In this document: positions 17,779 through 25,179 of the stretch, piece after piece
How the letters are laid out: every line of letters begins with the position of its first letter
How positions within the stretch are numbered: position 1 is the first letter of the stretch
Origin: Qipengyuania vulgaris
Lineage (GTDB): Bacteria > Pseudomonadota > Alphaproteobacteria > Sphingomonadales > Sphingomonadaceae
Direction of reading: 5' to 3'
Assembly (NCBI GenBank): GCA_000756795.1
Contig: CCSI01000002.1
Span: forward strand, 372,001 to 436,000
Length of the DNA: 64,000 bases
The notes under the pieces: model-generated
Told to the model about the DNA's origin: nothing
What the model saw: the letters and a program-made list of their open reading frames with translations, nothing else
Databases searched by the model: none
Position numbers and translations under genes: made by a program

Positions 17779-18282
17779 ATGAATAAGATACTTACCCTCG
17801 TTCTCGCTCTCGTCTGTTCGGCCTTCATGCTTGCCGAGCCACTCTCATCCCAGGCCATCGTCGTGACGCCCGAGAATGCCCGGGCTCAATTCGTGGAAAA
17901 GGTCTCCAAGGACCTCGACCACCAGCTCGTCCGCGCAACGCGTTATGGCGACGGCTATGGCAACGGGATTGCGATCGTGCGGTTCACGCGAACTGCCGAT
18001 GGCGAGCCTGAAAATGTCCAACTGCATCGCAGGTCCGGCAAGTTCGGGCTCGACCGTACCGCGATCCGTGCCGTCCGCCGCCTCGATTCGATGAAGACTG
18101 TGCCTGCAGGCATTCCTGACGACCAGGTCTTCCAGGCGAACATCATCTTCGCTTCAAGCGAGCGCAGCAAGGACAGGTTGAGCGAGACGCTGGCCAGCGA
18201 AGAAGCTGCCCGGCTCGCCATGGAAGGCAACGAACTCCGCGTTCTAGCCTTTGGCCATGTGGCGCTGACCCCGACCTCCTGA
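17779..18282 (+). CDS. Exported TonB-C-terminal-like protein
   Basis: A 167-residue periplasmic protein with signal peptide MNKILTLVLALVCSAFMLAE. The ATG at 17779 has AAGGA at a good distance; ATG 17770 is too close to it. The central part (IAIVRFTRTADGEPENVQLH then GLDRTAIRAVRRLD) follows the pattern of TonB C-terminal-like domains found in standalone periplasmic proteins of sphingomonads. No membrane anchor beyond the signal peptide and no proline-rich spacer is present, so it is unlikely to be the energy transducer itself. It is monocistronic by appearance. Confidence 0.65.
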   Translation: MNKILTLVLALVCSAFMLAEPLSSQAIVVTPENARAQFVEKVSKDLDHQLVRATRYGDGYGNGIAIVRFTRTADGEPENVQLHRRSGKFGLDRTAIRAVRRLDSMKTVPAGIPDDQVFQANIIFASSERSKDRLSETLASEEAARLAMEGNELRVLAFGHVALTPTS

Positions 18283-18401
18283 CCAGCGCTCATCTTTCCG
18301 GTCGGCCCCTCCCCCTTAGAGCATGCCGTCTGGAACGCCTCGGCGTCGTACCCATTCTGCGGGAATGGTGCGCCGCCGGGGTTTGTTATGGGCGCGCCAA
18401 T

Positions 18402-18995
18402 TCAGCCGTTGGTGCGCAGGGCGGCCAATGAACGGGCTAGGTTCGCGCGCGCTGGCTCTCCGAAGCGTGCGTATCCCCAATCGCTGAAATACAGGCGGTC
18501 GCGCCCTGCAAAACTTTCGAGAACGGCAGCGCGTCCTTTGCGAAAAGCCTCTTCTGGCACATGCGCATATTCGCGCCGCACCTGCTCTTCATAGATATTG
18601 AAACGCTCTTCGCTCGCGCCGAGAATGGCGAGATCCATGTCGAGGAAATGCGCGATGTCGCTTGCCGTTTCTCCTTCGGCCTCCGGCATCTTGTGCCCCT
18701 CGGTTGCGAGGATGGCAGTGTGTGCCAGCGCCAACGACGAGCCGCCAATGGGCGGGGCGGTCCGGGTGAGCAAGGCTGCACTTTGTCGCTCGTTATCCTT
18801 CGCGCGCGGGTCATATACCGCATCGTGGAAGAGGATGGCGTAAAGCACGCCCTTGCGGTCGAATATCCTGTCTTCAATCTTGCGAAAGTGGCCGAGCAGG
18901 GCCTCCACATGAGTCCAGTCGTGGTAGAATCGCTGCGGCTCCGCATGGCGCTGTCTGAGGTCGCGGAGGAGGTCGGGCGAAATTGTCTCAAGCAT
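18402..18995 (-). CDS. HD-domain-like metal-dependent phosphohydrolase
   Basis: A 197-residue soluble protein with YHDWTHVEALL near the start, YAILFHDAVYDP (the HD doublet) near residue 55, then AHTAILATEGHK and HFLDMDLAILGA. This arrangement matches the predicted HD-type metal-dependent phosphohydrolases that begin with a YHxxxH element. The substrate is unknown. ATG 18995 is the natural start. It stands alone between the TonB-like gene (convergent) and the long nrdA leader (divergent). Confidence 0.82.
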   Translation of the reverse strand: MLETISPDLLRDLRQRHAEPQRFYHDWTHVEALLGHFRKIEDRIFDRKGVLYAILFHDAVYDPRAKDNERQSAALLTRTAPPIGGSSLALAHTAILATEGHKMPEAEGETASDIAHFLDMDLAILGASEERFNIYEEQVRREYAHVPEEAFRKGRAAVLESFAGRDRLYFSDWGYARFGEPARANLARSLAALRTNG

Positions 18996-19224
18996 GCGAT
19001 TACCCTAGGTCGCACGGCGCTCTCCGGGCAAGAAAATTGCCCGCGCCGATTCGATTGATTCACAAGTCGGCCGGGCGATTTTTGCCCGCAAAATTTTTTG
19101 CACGAATGCATTTTTGGGCTTGCGCGAGCCGCAAAGCCAGCTTGGTCCACGCGTCGCTGCATCGCATCAAATCCAAACGCAACGTTGCAGGCACGTTTCA
19201 CGCGTTAAATTTTCGTTGACCCTC

Positions 19225-19259
19225 TTGCGCCCGACTCGCGTCTGATTCACTATCTAGTG
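19225..19259 (+). promoter_or_regulatory. Predicted nrdA promoter with an NrdR-box-like operator
   Basis: TTGCGC (19225-19230) and CACTAT (19248-19253) are spaced 17 bases apart as a possible -35/-10 pair. The -10 overlaps the perfect dyad CACTATCTAGTG (19248-19259), close to the NrdR box consensus CACTATATATAGTG. NrdR represses ribonucleotide reductase genes, and boxes overlapping the -10 are usual. A clear second box was not found. A leader of roughly 220 bases follows, containing a CCTCC/GGAGG hairpin near 19306-19321. Confidence 0.55.
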
Positions 19260-19486
19260 GTTGGCTGCCTGGGGGTACCTACAAGACCTAGCGATTTTCA
19301 CCTTCCTCCCCATATGGAGGGATAGGCGGATTTGACCCGGTCTGTGGAGAAATTGGGGAGAAGTTTCAGGCCCCGGAACAGGCAATCGATGGTAGGCGGG
19401 TAGGGCTCCCGTCGACTCGGTGAAGATACAAATCAGGCGGGGAAGCGCAGGTCCCGCCACTAACGCACAGACAATGGTGGGGCATC

Positions 19487-21532
19487 ATGGATTTCAAGAG
19501 CGGAGACGAAGCGGCGATGGGACTGGACCTGGATATGGACGATACAGTCGAGGACACTGGCACCGCGAAGTCGAAGCCTGCAGAAAAGGCTGTCAGCATG
19601 GCAAAGCAAGATAAGGGTTCTGAAGAACTCGTCGCCGAAAAGGCCGGCCCAGAGATTGCCGGGGCGATGGCCGGTGCCATGGCCGAAGTCGCCAAGGCTG
19701 CTGCCGAGAAAGACGACAGCAAGAAGGTGCTCGACCGCCGCTTCGACGTGAAGACGGACGACAGCCGCAACGAACTGCTCACCGAATTCGGCAAGGAAAC
19801 GCTCGAAGACCGTTACCTGCTGCCCGGCGAAACCTATCAGGACCTCTTCGCCCGCGTCGCCGATTATTTCGCCGACGACCAGGACCACGCCCAGCGCCTC
19901 TACGACTATATCTCAAAGCTGTGGTTCATGCCCGCCACGCCCGTTCTCTCGAACGGCGGCACCACGCGCGGCCTGCCCATTTCCTGCTATTTGAACTCGG
20001 TCTCCGACAGCCTCGACGGCATCGTCGGCACCTGGAACGAGAACGTGTGGCTCGCTTCGAAGGGCGGCGGCATCGGCACCTATTGGGGCAATGTCCGCGG
20101 CATCGGCGAGCCGGTCGGCCTCAACGGCAAGACCAGCGGCATCATCCCCTTCGTGCGCGTGATGGACAGCCTGACGCTGGCGATTTCGCAAGGCTCGCTG
20201 CGCCGCGGCTCGGCTGCCTGCTACATCGACGTGAACCATCCGGAAATCGAGGAATTCCTCGAAATCCGCAAACCCTCGGGCGATTTCAACCGCAAGGCGC
20301 TGAACCTGCACCACGGCGTGCTGGTGACCGACGAGTTCATGGAAGCTGTCCGCGCCGGCGAGGAATTCGACCTCGTCTCCCCGCGTGACGGTTCGGTTCG
20401 CAAGACCGTCGATGCGCGCAGCTTGTTCCAGAAGCTGGTCGAAACCCGCCTTGCGACGGGTGAACCCTACATCGTGTTCTCGGACACGGTGAACCGTATG
20501 ATGCCCAAGCATCACCGCGAGCTCGGCCTCAAGGTCTCGACCTCGAACCTGTGCGCCGAAATTACGCTGCCGACCGGCATCGACCACCTCGGCAACGACC
20601 GCACCGCGGTCTGCTGCCTGTCCTCGCTCAACATCGAGAAGTGGGACGAGTGGAACACCGACAAGCAGTTCATCGAAGACATCATGCGCTTCCTCGACAA
20701 CGTCCTGCAGGACTATATCGACCGCGCACCCGACGAGATGGCACGTGCCAAGTATTCGGCCATGCGTGAACGCTCGGTCGGCCTCGGCGTGATGGGCTTC
20801 CACTCCTTCCTCCAGCAGAAGGGCATCGGCTTCGAAAGCCCGATGGCCAAGGTCTGGAACCTGAAGATGTTCAAGCACATCCAGGGCAAGGCTTCGGAAG
20901 CCTCCATGGTGCTCGCGCAGGAACGCGGCGCATGCCCCGATGCCGAAGAAATGGGCGCGATGGAACGCTTCAGCTGCAAGATGGCGATTGCGCCGACCGC
21001 GTCGATTTCGATTATCTGCGGCGGTACCAGCGCCTGCATCGAGCCGATCCCGGCGAACATCTACACGCACAAGACGCTGTCCGGGTCCTTCGTGGTCAAG
21101 AACCCCTATCTCGAGAAACTGCTCGACAAGAAGAGCAAGAACTCGACCGCGATCTGGAACTCGATTCTCGAAAAGGGCGGCAGCGTCCAGCACCTCGATT
21201 TCCTGACGCCGGAAGAAAAGGCGACCTTCAAGACCAGCTTCGAAATCGACCAGCGCTGGCTGCTCGAATTCGCCGCCGACCGCGCGCCCTATATCGACCA
21301 GGCGCAGTCGCTGAACCTGTTCATCCCGGCCGATGTCGACAAGTGGGACCTGATGATGCTGCACTTCCAGGCATGGGAGAAGGGCATCAAGTCGCTCTAC
21401 TACCTCCGCTCCAAGTCGGTGCAGCGCGCCGGTTTCGCAGGCGGCGTCGAAGCGGACAACACCAAGGACGCGACCAAGTTCGAACTGGCCGCAGAGCAGA
21501 CCGACTACGAGGAATGCCTCGCCTGTCAGTAA
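19487..21532 (+). CDS. nrdA: Ribonucleoside-diphosphate reductase subunit alpha (class I, no ATP-cone seen)
   Basis: Large subunit of class I ribonucleotide reductase, reducing NDPs to dNDPs. Active-site landmarks are present: PISCYLNSVSD, the NLCAEITLP motif (Asn, Cys radical and Glu), AVCCLSSLN, the tyrosine pair in SLYYLRSKS, and a C-terminal CLACQ redox pair. The 681 residues begin with about 85 acidic, Ala/Lys-rich residues of low complexity that do not resemble an ATP-cone, so dATP feedback through a cone is not visible. The start at ATG 19487 follows GTGGGG. nrdB lies 2.6 kb downstream rather than adjacent. An NrdR-like box lies upstream and a strong terminator follows. Confidence 0.95.
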   Translation: MDFKSGDEAAMGLDLDMDDTVEDTGTAKSKPAEKAVSMAKQDKGSEELVAEKAGPEIAGAMAGAMAEVAKAAAEKDDSKKVLDRRFDVKTDDSRNELLTEFGKETLEDRYLLPGETYQDLFARVADYFADDQDHAQRLYDYISKLWFMPATPVLSNGGTTRGLPISCYLNSVSDSLDGIVGTWNENVWLASKGGGIGTYWGNVRGIGEPVGLNGKTSGIIPFVRVMDSLTLAISQGSLRRGSAACYIDVNHPEIEEFLEIRKPSGDFNRKALNLHHGVLVTDEFMEAVRAGEEFDLVSPRDGSVRKTVDARSLFQKLVETRLATGEPYIVFSDTVNRMMPKHHRELGLKVSTSNLCAEITLPTGIDHLGNDRTAVCCLSSLNIEKWDEWNTDKQFIEDIMRFLDNVLQDYIDRAPDEMARAKYSAMRERSVGLGVMGFHSFLQQKGIGFESPMAKVWNLKMFKHIQGKASEASMVLAQERGACPDAEEMGAMERFSCKMAIAPTASISIICGGTSACIEPIPANIYTHKTLSGSFVVKNPYLEKLLDKKSKNSTAIWNSILEKGGSVQHLDFLTPEEKATFKTSFEIDQRWLLEFAADRAPYIDQAQSLNLFIPADVDKWDLMMLHFQAWEKGIKSLYYLRSKSVQRAGFAGGVEADNTKDATKFELAAEQTDYEECLACQ

Positions 21533-21568
21533 GGCGGGCGGGCAGTGCGCCTGACCAACAAACAAGCG

Positions 21569-21608
21569 CCGCCCCGCTCGCCCTGATGGCTAGCGGGGCG
21601 GTTTGCCT
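21569..21608 (+). terminator. Intrinsic terminator after nrdA
   Basis: CCGCCCCGCT (21569-21578) pairs perfectly with AGCGGGGCGG (21592-21601), with a 13-base loop, followed by TTTGCCTT. It lies 37 bases after the nrdA stop and separates nrdA from the convergent diguanylate cyclase gene. Confidence 0.75.
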
Positions 21609-21635
21609 TGTATGACGTAGCAAAGGTGCGTGGCT

Positions 21636-22847
21636 TCAAGCCGCCAATATGTGGCGGTTACGGCCCTCGCTCTTGGCGCGGTAAAGCGCTTCGTCGGCCC
21701 TCCGGAGCATTTTACCCATGACCGCGCGGCCAGCCGCTTCGTGCAAGGCTACGCCGATGCTGACTGTGCAGCTGACCGGGGCCGCCTTCGCGCCATGGCC
21801 GATCTCGATCCGTTCAACGCCTACACGAACCTGCTCGGCAAGTACCAACGCCTCGGCGACGTCGTCGACACGTAGGAGGATAACAAACTCCTCGCCGCCA
21901 AAGCGCGCGGCGAGGCCGCCGTGGGTGCCCGCGCAGTGCCGCAGCACTTCCGCCACTGCCTGCAGACACTTGTCGCCCAGTTCGTGACCCCAGCGGTCGT
22001 TGAAATTCTTGAAGTGGTCGAGATCGAGCAGGAGCACTGCCGTCAGGCCCGGTGCGTCTTCGCTGCTGGCGGCATAGTCGCGTTCGAATACCTTTTCCGC
22101 CCAGCGGCGGTTGGCAAGGTCGGTCAGGGGGTCGAGCATCGACAATTCGGTCAACCGTGCATTGCTCTGCTCAAGCTCGCGGGCGCGGTCTTCTGCCTGG
22201 AGCTGGAGAAGGGCATTGCGCCGGTCGAGCCAGCGAAACCGCCGGGCAAGCACGCCCGCTCCCGTGGCAACAAGCGTGAGGATCAGCAGGAAGGTCTCTG
22301 CATAGCCTTCTGCATTCTGCTGGAAAATGACGAGAATGCCCGAGGGGACAAGCACCGCGGCGATGAACAGCAGGATGCCGCGCCTGCGGAACGGAAGCAG
22401 CGGCAGCGCGATGCCCAGCATCATGATGACACCTACGGCCATGAAACTGTCGGCTGGGGGAGGTGCGAAGCCGCTGGCGAACAAGAGCGTCAGAGATAGG
22501 GCGCTGAGCCCCGCACCCAGCAGGAACTTCTGCAATGCCAGGCGGCTGCGCGGAATGGCCAGGACGGCCAGCAGGACCGGCGCTGTCACCATCAGCCGCA
22601 CGATGGCGACGACCCCGAAGTGCTCGGGTATCGTGACCAGGTCGACTGTAAGCGAAATCAGCGCGACCAGCACGCCAAGCACCGCAAGGAAGCGGGCTTC
22701 GCGATAATGCTGGTCATCGACCGCCGTCTCCAGCGCGACGCGCAGGTGCGCGGGGCAGGGAATTCTCTTTCCCTGCCACCAGTCCATCATCCCGCCCTCG
22801 ACGGAATGGGTCTCGTCGCGCACCCGTTTCATCTCTGCGGCCATCAT
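21636..22847 (-). CDS. Membrane-bound GGDEF diguanylate cyclase
   Basis: Predicted cyclic di-GMP synthase of 403 residues. The N-terminal half carries about five or six membrane helices (for example FLAVLGVLVALISLTVDLV and MLGIALPLLPF). A short coiled linker (DRARELEQSNARL) leads to the GGDEF domain: LSMLDPLTDLANRRWAE, LLLDLDHFKNFNDRWGHELGD and the active-site RFGGEEFVILL. No RxxD inhibitory site precedes it. The end RADEALYRAKSEGRNR is canonical, so the enzyme looks active. The start may be ATG 22847, 22844 or a later Met. It lies on the minus strand between nrdA and nrdB. Confidence 0.9.
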   Translation of the reverse strand: MMAAEMKRVRDETHSVEGGMMDWWQGKRIPCPAHLRVALETAVDDQHYREARFLAVLGVLVALISLTVDLVTIPEHFGVVAIVRLMVTAPVLLAVLAIPRSRLALQKFLLGAGLSALSLTLLFASGFAPPPADSFMAVGVIMMLGIALPLLPFRRRGILLFIAAVLVPSGILVIFQQNAEGYAETFLLILTLVATGAGVLARRFRWLDRRNALLQLQAEDRARELEQSNARLTELSMLDPLTDLANRRWAEKVFERDYAASSEDAPGLTAVLLLDLDHFKNFNDRWGHELGDKCLQAVAEVLRHCAGTHGGLAARFGGEEFVILLRVDDVAEALVLAEQVRVGVERIEIGHGAKAAPVSCTVSIGVALHEAAGRAVMGKMLRRADEALYRAKSEGRNRHILAA

Positions 22848-22903
22848 ATGCCATGTGCAGCACTAAACAATCGTGACCAACCTTCGCGGTCCTGAGCGCA
22901 TAC

Positions 22904-22939
22904 GAAAAACCCCGCAGGCCGAGATTGGCGTGCGGGGTC
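22904..22939 (-). terminator. Intrinsic terminator after the DUF2171 gene
   Basis: ACCCCGCA (22909-22916) pairs with TGCGGGGT (22931-22938). Read on the minus strand the stem is followed directly by TTTTT. It lies about 35 bases past the stop of the DUF2171 gene and upstream of the diguanylate cyclase start. Confidence 0.8.
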
Positions 22940-22973
22940 TTTCCAAAGTCCGGCTGGAATGCCGGTTACTGCC

Positions 22974-23219
22974 TTAGGCGTCTTCCATGATGGCCTTGTT
23001 GCCAAGTCCTTCAGGGATACGTGCGCCTTCCTTCAAATAAATGCGGTTGTCGTCGATCTTGTCGACATCATCCAGCGAGAGGAAGTGGTGCATGTCGTCT
23101 GCACTATCCGACTTCGTCAGCTTGATGGCATCGTCCTGCACGGCATCCACCGTACCGACGTGGAGTCCTTCCGAATTGGCGACTTCCATGTGTTCCTTGA
23201 TGCGTAGCTTCTCAAACAT
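22974..23219 (-). CDS. DUF2171 (PRC-barrel-like) protein
   Basis: An 81-residue protein of the DUF2171 type, a small beta-barrel domain related to PRC barrels. The family pattern is visible in IKEHMEVANSEGLHVGTVDA, the AIKLTKSDS strand, and HFLSLDDV followed by DNRIYLKEGA. The biochemical role is unknown; members are often found in general stress regulons. Consistent with that, GGACC-N16-CGTT, a one-mismatch sigma-EcfG promoter, lies about 40 bases upstream of the ATG. The gene is closed by its own strong terminator and so appears monocistronic. Confidence 0.85.
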   Translation of the reverse strand: MFEKLRIKEHMEVANSEGLHVGTVDAVQDDAIKLTKSDSADDMHHFLSLDDVDKIDDNRIYLKEGARIPEGLGNKAIMEDA

Positions 23220-23255
23220 GTAAAACCCTTTGTTTTGCGTTGGTTACACACTATC

Positions 23256-23280
23256 AACGGGTCGTTGCAAAAGAAGGTCC
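23256..23280 (-). promoter_or_regulatory. Sigma-EcfG-like promoter of the DUF2171 gene
   Basis: On the minus strand, GGACC (23280-23276) and CGTT (23259-23256) are 16 bases apart, one mismatch from GGAAC-N16-CGTT. The predicted transcript would start near 23249, about 30 bases before the ATG. Confidence 0.45.
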
Positions 23281-23339
23281 ACGTCTCGTCGGAGCTCATG
23301 CACGGGTCGGTGAGAAGGTGGGCGCGCCCCGCGTGGTGG

Positions 23340-23425
23340 GGCGCGAAAAGGCCCCGCTCTCAAGCAGCGCAACGCGCGATAGGGCGCGAAAATACCCCGC
23401 CCTCAAGCAGCGCAACGCGCGGTAG
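23340..23425. repeat. Two tandem 43-base direct repeats
   Basis: Copies at 23340-23382 and 23383-23425 differ at four positions. Both contain GGCGCGAAAA, CCCCGC and CAAGCAGCGCAACGCGCG. They lie in the 320-base gap between the DUF2171 promoter and the disordered-protein gene; no gene is seen in that gap. A third, decayed start (GGGCTTAAAAAG) follows. Their origin and role are unknown. Confidence 0.7.
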
Positions 23426-23430
23426 GGCTT

Positions 23431-23466
23431 AAAAAGATTGACGCCCCGCCTACGAGAGACGGGGCG
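23431..23466 (-). terminator. Intrinsic terminator after the disordered-protein gene
   Basis: CGCCCCG (23442-23448) pairs with CGGGGCG (23460-23466). On the minus strand the stem is followed by TCAATCTTTTT. It lies about 75 bases beyond the stop of the gene ending at 23543 and just before the tandem repeats. Confidence 0.6.
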
Positions 23467-23542
23467 CCGGGGTTTCGCGAGACTTGCCCGCAAAAGGGGA
23501 AAACCGGACAGGTCCGCTTTAGCCCCGAAACTGTCTAACGCA

Positions 23543-23926
23543 TCAACTGCCCGAAAGGGGCCGGGCAGCATCGGCTGCGGCGCGTTCATCGGGTCGATCC
23601 GAGATTTCGCCGGGCTGCGCGCTGTCACCTTGTTGGAGCGGCTGGCTGCCGAAACTCTCGGTGGCGACGTCCTGCTCCATCTGGCCGTCTTCATTGCGCG
23701 CATTGCCATAGCCGGACTGCGCTTCGGCCTGTTTGTTGATGTTGCCGGGCTGGTTGACCTCATACTGGTCATACTCGGGCCGCGGGCCGCCGACTTGCGC
23801 GTCGAGCGCCTGCTGCTGGTTGCCGGGCTGAGCGCCCTCGTTCTGCTGCTGCTCTTCCTGCTCGCGCCAGTTGGCATCCTTGCTATTGTGGACCGAGCGC
23901 TGGTCGTCGGGGGCATATTCGGACAT
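23543..23926 (-). CDS. Hydrophilic, probably disordered protein
   Basis: A 127-residue protein rich in Gln, Asn, Asp, Glu, Pro and Gly with no predicted hydrophobic core; it is likely intrinsically disordered. It begins MSEYAPDDQRSVHNSKDANW from ATG 23926, behind the strong site AAAGGAG; upstream in-frame residues look non-coding. A perfect GGAAC-N17-CGTT promoter lies about 25 bases upstream, so it probably belongs to the general stress regulon. Composition recalls hydrophilin-like desiccation or osmotic stress proteins, but that is inference from composition. The gene lies between DUF2171 and the divergent nrdB. Confidence 0.7.
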   Translation of the reverse strand: MSEYAPDDQRSVHNSKDANWREQEEQQQNEGAQPGNQQQALDAQVGGPRPEYDQYEVNQPGNINKQAEAQSGYGNARNEDGQMEQDVATESFGSQPLQQGDSAQPGEISDRPDERAAADAARPLSGS

Positions 23927-23948
23927 CGAAATTCTCCTTTGCCCCATC

Positions 23949-23974
23949 AACGGACTGCGCCCTGTTGCCGTTCC
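23949..23974 (-). promoter_or_regulatory. Sigma-EcfG-like promoter of the disordered-protein gene
   Basis: On the minus strand, GGAAC (23974-23970) and CGTT (23952-23949) are exactly 17 bases apart, a perfect match to the EcfG consensus. The predicted start of transcription, near 23942, leaves a short leader that still contains the AAAGGAG ribosome binding site. Confidence 0.6.
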
Positions 23975-24116
23975 GCAACTGGTCGCACGCAAAGGGCGGT
24001 TCCGGCGGGAAATAGTTACCCAGACCTTATCCCCACCGAATCATCCCCCCTTGCCTTCGATTCCGGCTCATGATTCCCTATATGAGTCGCTGAACACGAA
24101 ACGCCGGAGACACAAC

Positions 24117-25175
24117 ATGTCGTTGCTCGAAGCCAGAAAGACCTACAAGCCCTTCGAATATCCCTGGGCCTATGAATTCTGGAAGCGCCAGCAGCAGATC
24201 CACTGGATGCCGGAAGAGGTGCCGCTGGGCGAAGACTGCCGCGACTGGGCGCAGAAGCTGACCGAGCACGAGCGCAACCTGCTCACCCAGATTTTCCGTT
24301 TCTTCACCCAGGCCGATGTCGAGGTGCAGGATTGCTACCACGACAAATACGGCCGCGTGTTCAAGCCGACCGAAGTGAAGATGATGCTCACCGCATTCTC
24401 CAACATGGAGACGGTGCACATCGCGGCATACTCGCACCTGCTCGACACCATCGGCATGCCCGAGAGCGAATACAGCGCCTTCCTCGATTACGAGGAAATG
24501 GCCGACAAGCACAATTACATGCAGCAGTTCGGCGTCGACAACGATGAAGACATCGCCCGCACCCTCGCCATGTTCGGCGCGTTCACCGAAGGCATGCAGC
24601 TCTTCGCCAGCTTCGCCATGCTGATGAACTTCCCGCGCTTCAACAAGATGAAGGGCATGGGGCAGATCGTCAGCTGGTCGGTGCGCGACGAGAGCCTTCA
24701 CTGCGAAGGCATCATCCGCATGTTCCACGAGTTCGTGCGCGAGCGGGACTGCCTGACCAAGGCGGTCAAGGAAGACATCATCGACATCTGCCAGAAGACG
24801 GTGCGTCTGGAAGACAACTTCATCGACCTCGCCTTCGAGATGGGCCCTGTGTCCGGCATGACGGCGAAGGATATCAAGAAGTATATCCGCTACATCGCCG
24901 ACTGGCGCCTTGGGCAGCTCAACCTCGACCCCATCTACATGGTCGACGACCACCCGCTCCCCTGGCTCGCCCCGCTACTCAACGGTGTGGAGCACGCCAA
25001 CTTCTTCGAAACCCGCGCGACGGAATATTCGAAGGGCGCGACCAAGGGCAACTGGAACGACGTGTGGTCGAGCTTCGACAAGCGCCAAAAAGCCAAGGCC
25101 GCCAACGAGGAAGAGGCCGAGACCGACGGTCCGGGCCTGTTCGAGGACGGCGAAGGGGCTGTCGCGGCGGAGTAG
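24117..25175 (+). CDS. nrdB: Ribonucleoside-diphosphate reductase subunit beta (tyrosyl radical type)
   Basis: Small, radical-generating subunit of class I ribonucleotide reductase. The 352 residues carry METVHIAAYSHLL, i.e. the Glu-x2-His iron ligands followed three residues later by the radical Tyr (E-x2-H-x3-Y). The second ligand pair is in DESLHCEG. The C-terminal tail is acidic and Ala-rich, as expected for NrdA docking. No ATP-cone is fused to it. ATG 24117 follows CCGGAGA; the longer frame from 23871 runs through a neighbouring gene. nrdA lies 2.6 kb upstream with three opposite-strand genes between, so the two subunits are separately transcribed. Confidence 0.94.
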   Translation: MSLLEARKTYKPFEYPWAYEFWKRQQQIHWMPEEVPLGEDCRDWAQKLTEHERNLLTQIFRFFTQADVEVQDCYHDKYGRVFKPTEVKMMLTAFSNMETVHIAAYSHLLDTIGMPESEYSAFLDYEEMADKHNYMQQFGVDNDEDIARTLAMFGAFTEGMQLFASFAMLMNFPRFNKMKGMGQIVSWSVRDESLHCEGIIRMFHEFVRERDCLTKAVKEDIIDICQKTVRLEDNFIDLAFEMGPVSGMTAKDIKKYIRYIADWRLGQLNLDPIYMVDDHPLPWLAPLLNGVEHANFFETRATEYSKGATKGNWNDVWSSFDKRQKAKAANEEEAETDGPGLFEDGEGAVAAE

Positions 25176-25179
25176 GTTC

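Noticed and set aside
19260..19486. Cobalamin-type riboswitch before nrdA
   Set aside because: The B12-box and the usual conserved blocks are not present; class I reductases are also not the usual target.
19913..21565. A 550-codon open frame antisense to nrdA
   Set aside because: Long antisense frames are expected in high-GC genes; composition is Arg/Ala/Val-rich with no motif, whereas nrdA is unmistakable.
24094..24110. A second NrdR box before nrdB (CCCTATATGAG region)
   Set aside because: The dyad is imperfect and matches the consensus at only part of the positions; too weak to report as a site.
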